A stretch of 64,000 nucleotides of DNA from JADGOV01 sp963814355 (GTDB taxonomy: Bacteria; Actinomycetota; Actinomycetes; JADGOV01), in NCBI GenBank assembly GCA_963814355.1, contig CAWFCZ010000023.1, positions 106,530 to 170,529 on the forward strand. The letters run 5' to 3'. A program made the translations under genes and the position numbers. The notes under the pieces were generated by a model. It was not told the DNA's origin, did no database searches, and was given only the letters and a program-made list of their open reading frames with translations. Shown in pieces: positions 61,617 to 64,000 of this stretch (position 1 is the first letter of the stretch; every line of letters begins with the position of its first letter).

Positions 61617-63893
61617 ATGTCCGAGACGTTGCAGCAATCTGCGGGTCAGCCGGCCGGGCGCCTACTGGCAGCCCAGTCGGACCCGGAGGACATCGACCGG
61701 GTGGTCGGCGGCGAGCACCACGACCCGCACGCCGTGCTCGGCGCGCATGCGGCGGACTGCGGTGGCAGCGGCGCGGACGCCGTGGTGGTGCGCGCCTGGC
61801 GTCCGGATGCGCTGGAGGTCGCGCTGGTGTGCGGCGATGACCGGTGGACGATGCGTCGAATCCATCCGGCGGGCGTTTTCGAGGGCACGGTGCCCACGCG
61901 GTTCGCGGCGAGTTACCGGCTGGCGATCCGCTACTCCGACGACCTGGAAGTGCTGACCGAGGATCCGTACCGGTTCTGGCCGACGATCGGCGAGCTCGAT
62001 CTGCACCTTTTGGGAGAGGGACGTCATGAGGGGCTGTGGCGACACCTCGGCTCGCATGTCCGCGAACACCAAGGCGTGACCGGCACGTCGTTCGCGGTGT
62101 GGGCTCCCAACGCCCGGTCGGTGCGGGTGGTGGGCGACTTCAACCGGTGGGACGGGCGGCTGCACCCGATGCGGGTATTGGGCAGCTCCGGGGTGTGGGA
62201 GCTGTTCATTCCCGGCGTCGGCCAGGGTGCGCGCTACAAGTACGAGCTCCTGACCCAGCAAGGGCATCTGACGCTGCGGACGGACCCGTTCGCCTTCGCC
62301 ACCGAGGTACCGCCGGCGACGGCGAGCGTGGTCGACGTCACGGAGTACGCCTGGCAGGACGGCGGATGGCTCACCGACCGCGCCGCCGCGGACCCGCTGA
62401 CCGCACCGATCAGCGTCTACGAATGCCACTTGGCGTCCTGGCGGCAAATGCTGGACACCGACGGCACCTGGCGCCCGCTGACGTACCGGGAACTGGCTGA
62501 GGAACTGCCGGCCTACCTGACCGACATGGGGTTCACCCACGTCGAGCTGCTGCCGGTGGCGGAACACCCCTTCGGCGGCTCGTGGGGGTACCAGGTCACC
62601 GGCTACTACGCGCCGACCGCGCGTTTCGGATCCCCGGACGACTTCCGGTATCTGGTGGACAGCCTGCACCGAGCGGGCATCGGTGTCCTCGTCGACTGGG
62701 TGATCGCCCACTTCCCGAAGGACGACTGGGCGTTGGCCCGCTTCGACGGCACCGCGCTGTACGAACATGCCGATCCCCGGCAGGGCGAGCATCCGGACTG
62801 GGGAACACTGGTCTTCAACTTCGCGCGCCAGGAGGTACGGAACTTCCTGCTGGCCAACGCGCTGTACTGGATCGAGGAGTTCCACATCGACGGCCTGCGG
62901 GTCGACGCGGTGGCGTCGATGCTGTACCTGGACTACTCCAGGCGCGAGGGCGAGTGGGTGACCAACCGGTTCGGCGGCCGGGAGAATCTAGACGCCGTCA
63001 GCCTCATCAAAGAGGTCAACGAGGTCGTCTACCGCCACCATCCGAGCGTTCTGCTCGTGGCCGAGGAGTCCACCTCCTGGCCGGCGGTGTCCCGGCCCAC
63101 CTATCTGGGCGGGCTCGGCTTCGGCTTCAAGTGGAACATGGGCTGGATGAACGACACCCTCACCTACTTCTCCAAGGACCCGGTGCACCGGCGTTTCCAC
63201 CACCACGAGCTGACCTTCGCGCTGCTGTACGCCTTCCAGGAGAACTTCGTGCTGCCGCTGAGCCACGACGAAGTCAGCCACGGCAAGGGGTCGCTGCTGG
63301 AGAAGATGCCGGGGGACCGCTGGCAGAAGTTCGCCAACCTGCGGGCGCTGCTGGGCTGGATGTGGGCGCACCCCGGCCGTCAACTGCTGTTCATGGGCGG
63401 CGAGTTCGGGCAATCGGCGGAGTGGAATCACGACCGCAGCCTCGATTGGCATCTGCTGCAGTATCCCGAGCACGCCGGCGTGCAGCATCTGGTGCGGACG
63501 CTCAACGGCGTCTACCGGCAGCAGCCGGCGCTGTGGGAGCGGGACTTCGACTGGACCGGCTTCCACTGGCTCGACCCGAACGACGCCGACCACAGCGTGC
63601 TGTCGTTCCTGCGGCACAATGCGGACGGCACTCGGCACCTGGCCTGCGTGGCCAACCTCACCCCGGTGGTGCGCTACGACTACCGGGTCGGGCTGCCTGC
63701 GGGCGGCCGCTGGGTGGAGGTGATGAACACCGACTCGCCGGACTTCGCCGGCAGCGGGGTCGGCAACGGAACGGTGGTCGCCGACGGCGGTCCCTGGCAG
63801 GACCAGCCGCACTCCGCCACGCTCACCTTGCCGCCGCTGGCCGTCCTGTGGCTCGTCCCGGCATCCAGAGTCCACGGGTCCGCGGCACCATAA
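61617..63893 (+). CDS. glgB: 1,4-alpha-glucan branching enzyme
   Basis: GlgB makes alpha-1,6 branches in glycogen. This protein has 758 residues from ATG 61617; GAGGGAG lies before it, and an ATG at 61596 is possible. An N-terminal CBM48-type region pair precedes the barrel (GTSFAVWAPNARSVRVVGDF). GH13 motifs are seen as VELLPVAEHPFGGSWGYQVT, the nucleophile region GLRVDAVASMLYLDYSR, the acid/base in LLVAEESTSWP and the third aspartate in LPLSHDEVSHGKGS. GEFGQSAEWNHDRSLDWHLL is typical of GlgB. The frame is clean. The last 107 bases of the window carry no gene. Confidence 0.97.
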   Translation: MSETLQQSAGQPAGRLLAAQSDPEDIDRVVGGEHHDPHAVLGAHAADCGGSGADAVVVRAWRPDALEVALVCGDDRWTMRRIHPAGVFEGTVPTRFAASYRLAIRYSDDLEVLTEDPYRFWPTIGELDLHLLGEGRHEGLWRHLGSHVREHQGVTGTSFAVWAPNARSVRVVGDFNRWDGRLHPMRVLGSSGVWELFIPGVGQGARYKYELLTQQGHLTLRTDPFAFATEVPPATASVVDVTEYAWQDGGWLTDRAAADPLTAPISVYECHLASWRQMLDTDGTWRPLTYRELAEELPAYLTDMGFTHVELLPVAEHPFGGSWGYQVTGYYAPTARFGSPDDFRYLVDSLHRAGIGVLVDWVIAHFPKDDWALARFDGTALYEHADPRQGEHPDWGTLVFNFARQEVRNFLLANALYWIEEFHIDGLRVDAVASMLYLDYSRREGEWVTNRFGGRENLDAVSLIKEVNEVVYRHHPSVLLVAEESTSWPAVSRPTYLGGLGFGFKWNMGWMNDTLTYFSKDPVHRRFHHHELTFALLYAFQENFVLPLSHDEVSHGKGSLLEKMPGDRWQKFANLRALLGWMWAHPGRQLLFMGGEFGQSAEWNHDRSLDWHLLQYPEHAGVQHLVRTLNGVYRQQPALWERDFDWTGFHWLDPNDADHSVLSFLRHNADGTRHLACVANLTPVVRYDYRVGLPAGGRWVEVMNTDSPDFAGSGVGNGTVVADGGPWQDQPHSATLTLPPLAVLWLVPASRVHGSAAP

Positions 63894-64000
63894 GACGCCG
63901 CGCCGCGTCGCCTGCGATCCGGTGGGCTGCCGGTCGGAGCCGATTTGGCAGCGCATCACCCTGGCCCCACCCCAACACCGGCCGCCGATCAGCCACCGAC

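Overview
The window is high-GC, densely coded DNA from an actinomycete (Actinomycetota). The clearest taxonomic signal is the block at about 23.2-35.1 kb on the minus strand. It carries pgsA-like, DUF881, small basic protein, DUF881, gcvH, garA (FHA), ftsR (MerR), bifunctional-nuclease, MerR and gcvP genes in the same order as Mycobacterium tuberculosis Rv1822-Rv1832, with a large sugar-nucleotide/phosphomutase fusion gene beside pgsA. GTG starts, TGA/ATG overlaps, ECF42 sigma factors with DGPF partners and SHOCT proteins also fit a soil actinomycete. The sequence alone does not fix the genus.

Layout. 0-3 kb: a drug-export type ABC transporter with its MerR regulator, broken by five or six single-base frameshifts. 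3.0-7.6 kb: an alpha/beta hydrolase stub, an eight-copy 13-bp tandem repeat, and two ECF42 sigma factor modules, one with a RibD/DHFR-like reductase. Each module is preceded by a matching candidate promoter. 8.0-11.3 kb: a GGDEF-EAL (c-di-GMP) gene split by an IS630-family element in a TA site. 11.4-18.2 kb: a cobalamin operon (btuFCD-like importer, cobD, cobQ, cobO, cobC) behind a B12 riboswitch. 18.7-21.0 kb: a scrambled patch in which a roughly 0.5-kb inversion splits a mazF toxin and an SDR gene, next to AfsR-type ATPase and recombinase-like remnants. 21.4-35.1 kb: a VOC protein, an L,D-transpeptidase, and the conserved glycine-cleavage/division-regulator/phospholipid block with a glycine riboswitch before gcvP. 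35.1-39.1 kb: DUF4031, an HD-domain protein, and cstA with its small ybdD partner. 39-46.5 kb: accessory membrane proteins, a flavodoxin and several alpha/beta hydrolases, some truncated. 46.6-48.2 kb: an HD-phosphohydrolase/LuxR fusion regulator. 48.8-53.5 kb: a sialidase-like exported protein interrupted by one amber codon, a monooxygenase, and a McrBC pair whose McrB lacks its P-loop. 53.5-57.5 kb: a TetR regulator with a quinone oxidoreductase, a DUF4389 protein, a small Cys/His protein and TrmO. 58.2-61.2 kb: a four-gene SHOCT/PepSY-like/response-regulator/sensor-kinase module. 61.6-63.9 kb: glgB.

A theme is damage confined to accessory DNA. The conserved blocks (21.9-39.0 kb and 57-64 kb) read cleanly. 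Elsewhere there are about 15 single-base frameshifts, three apparent in-frame internal deletions (CobQ, an alpha/beta hydrolase, McrB), one local inversion, one IS insertion and one in-frame stop. Reading frames stay conserved on both sides of the breaks, so the frameshifts are either very recent or assembly errors. Read-level checking is needed before calling any of them biological.
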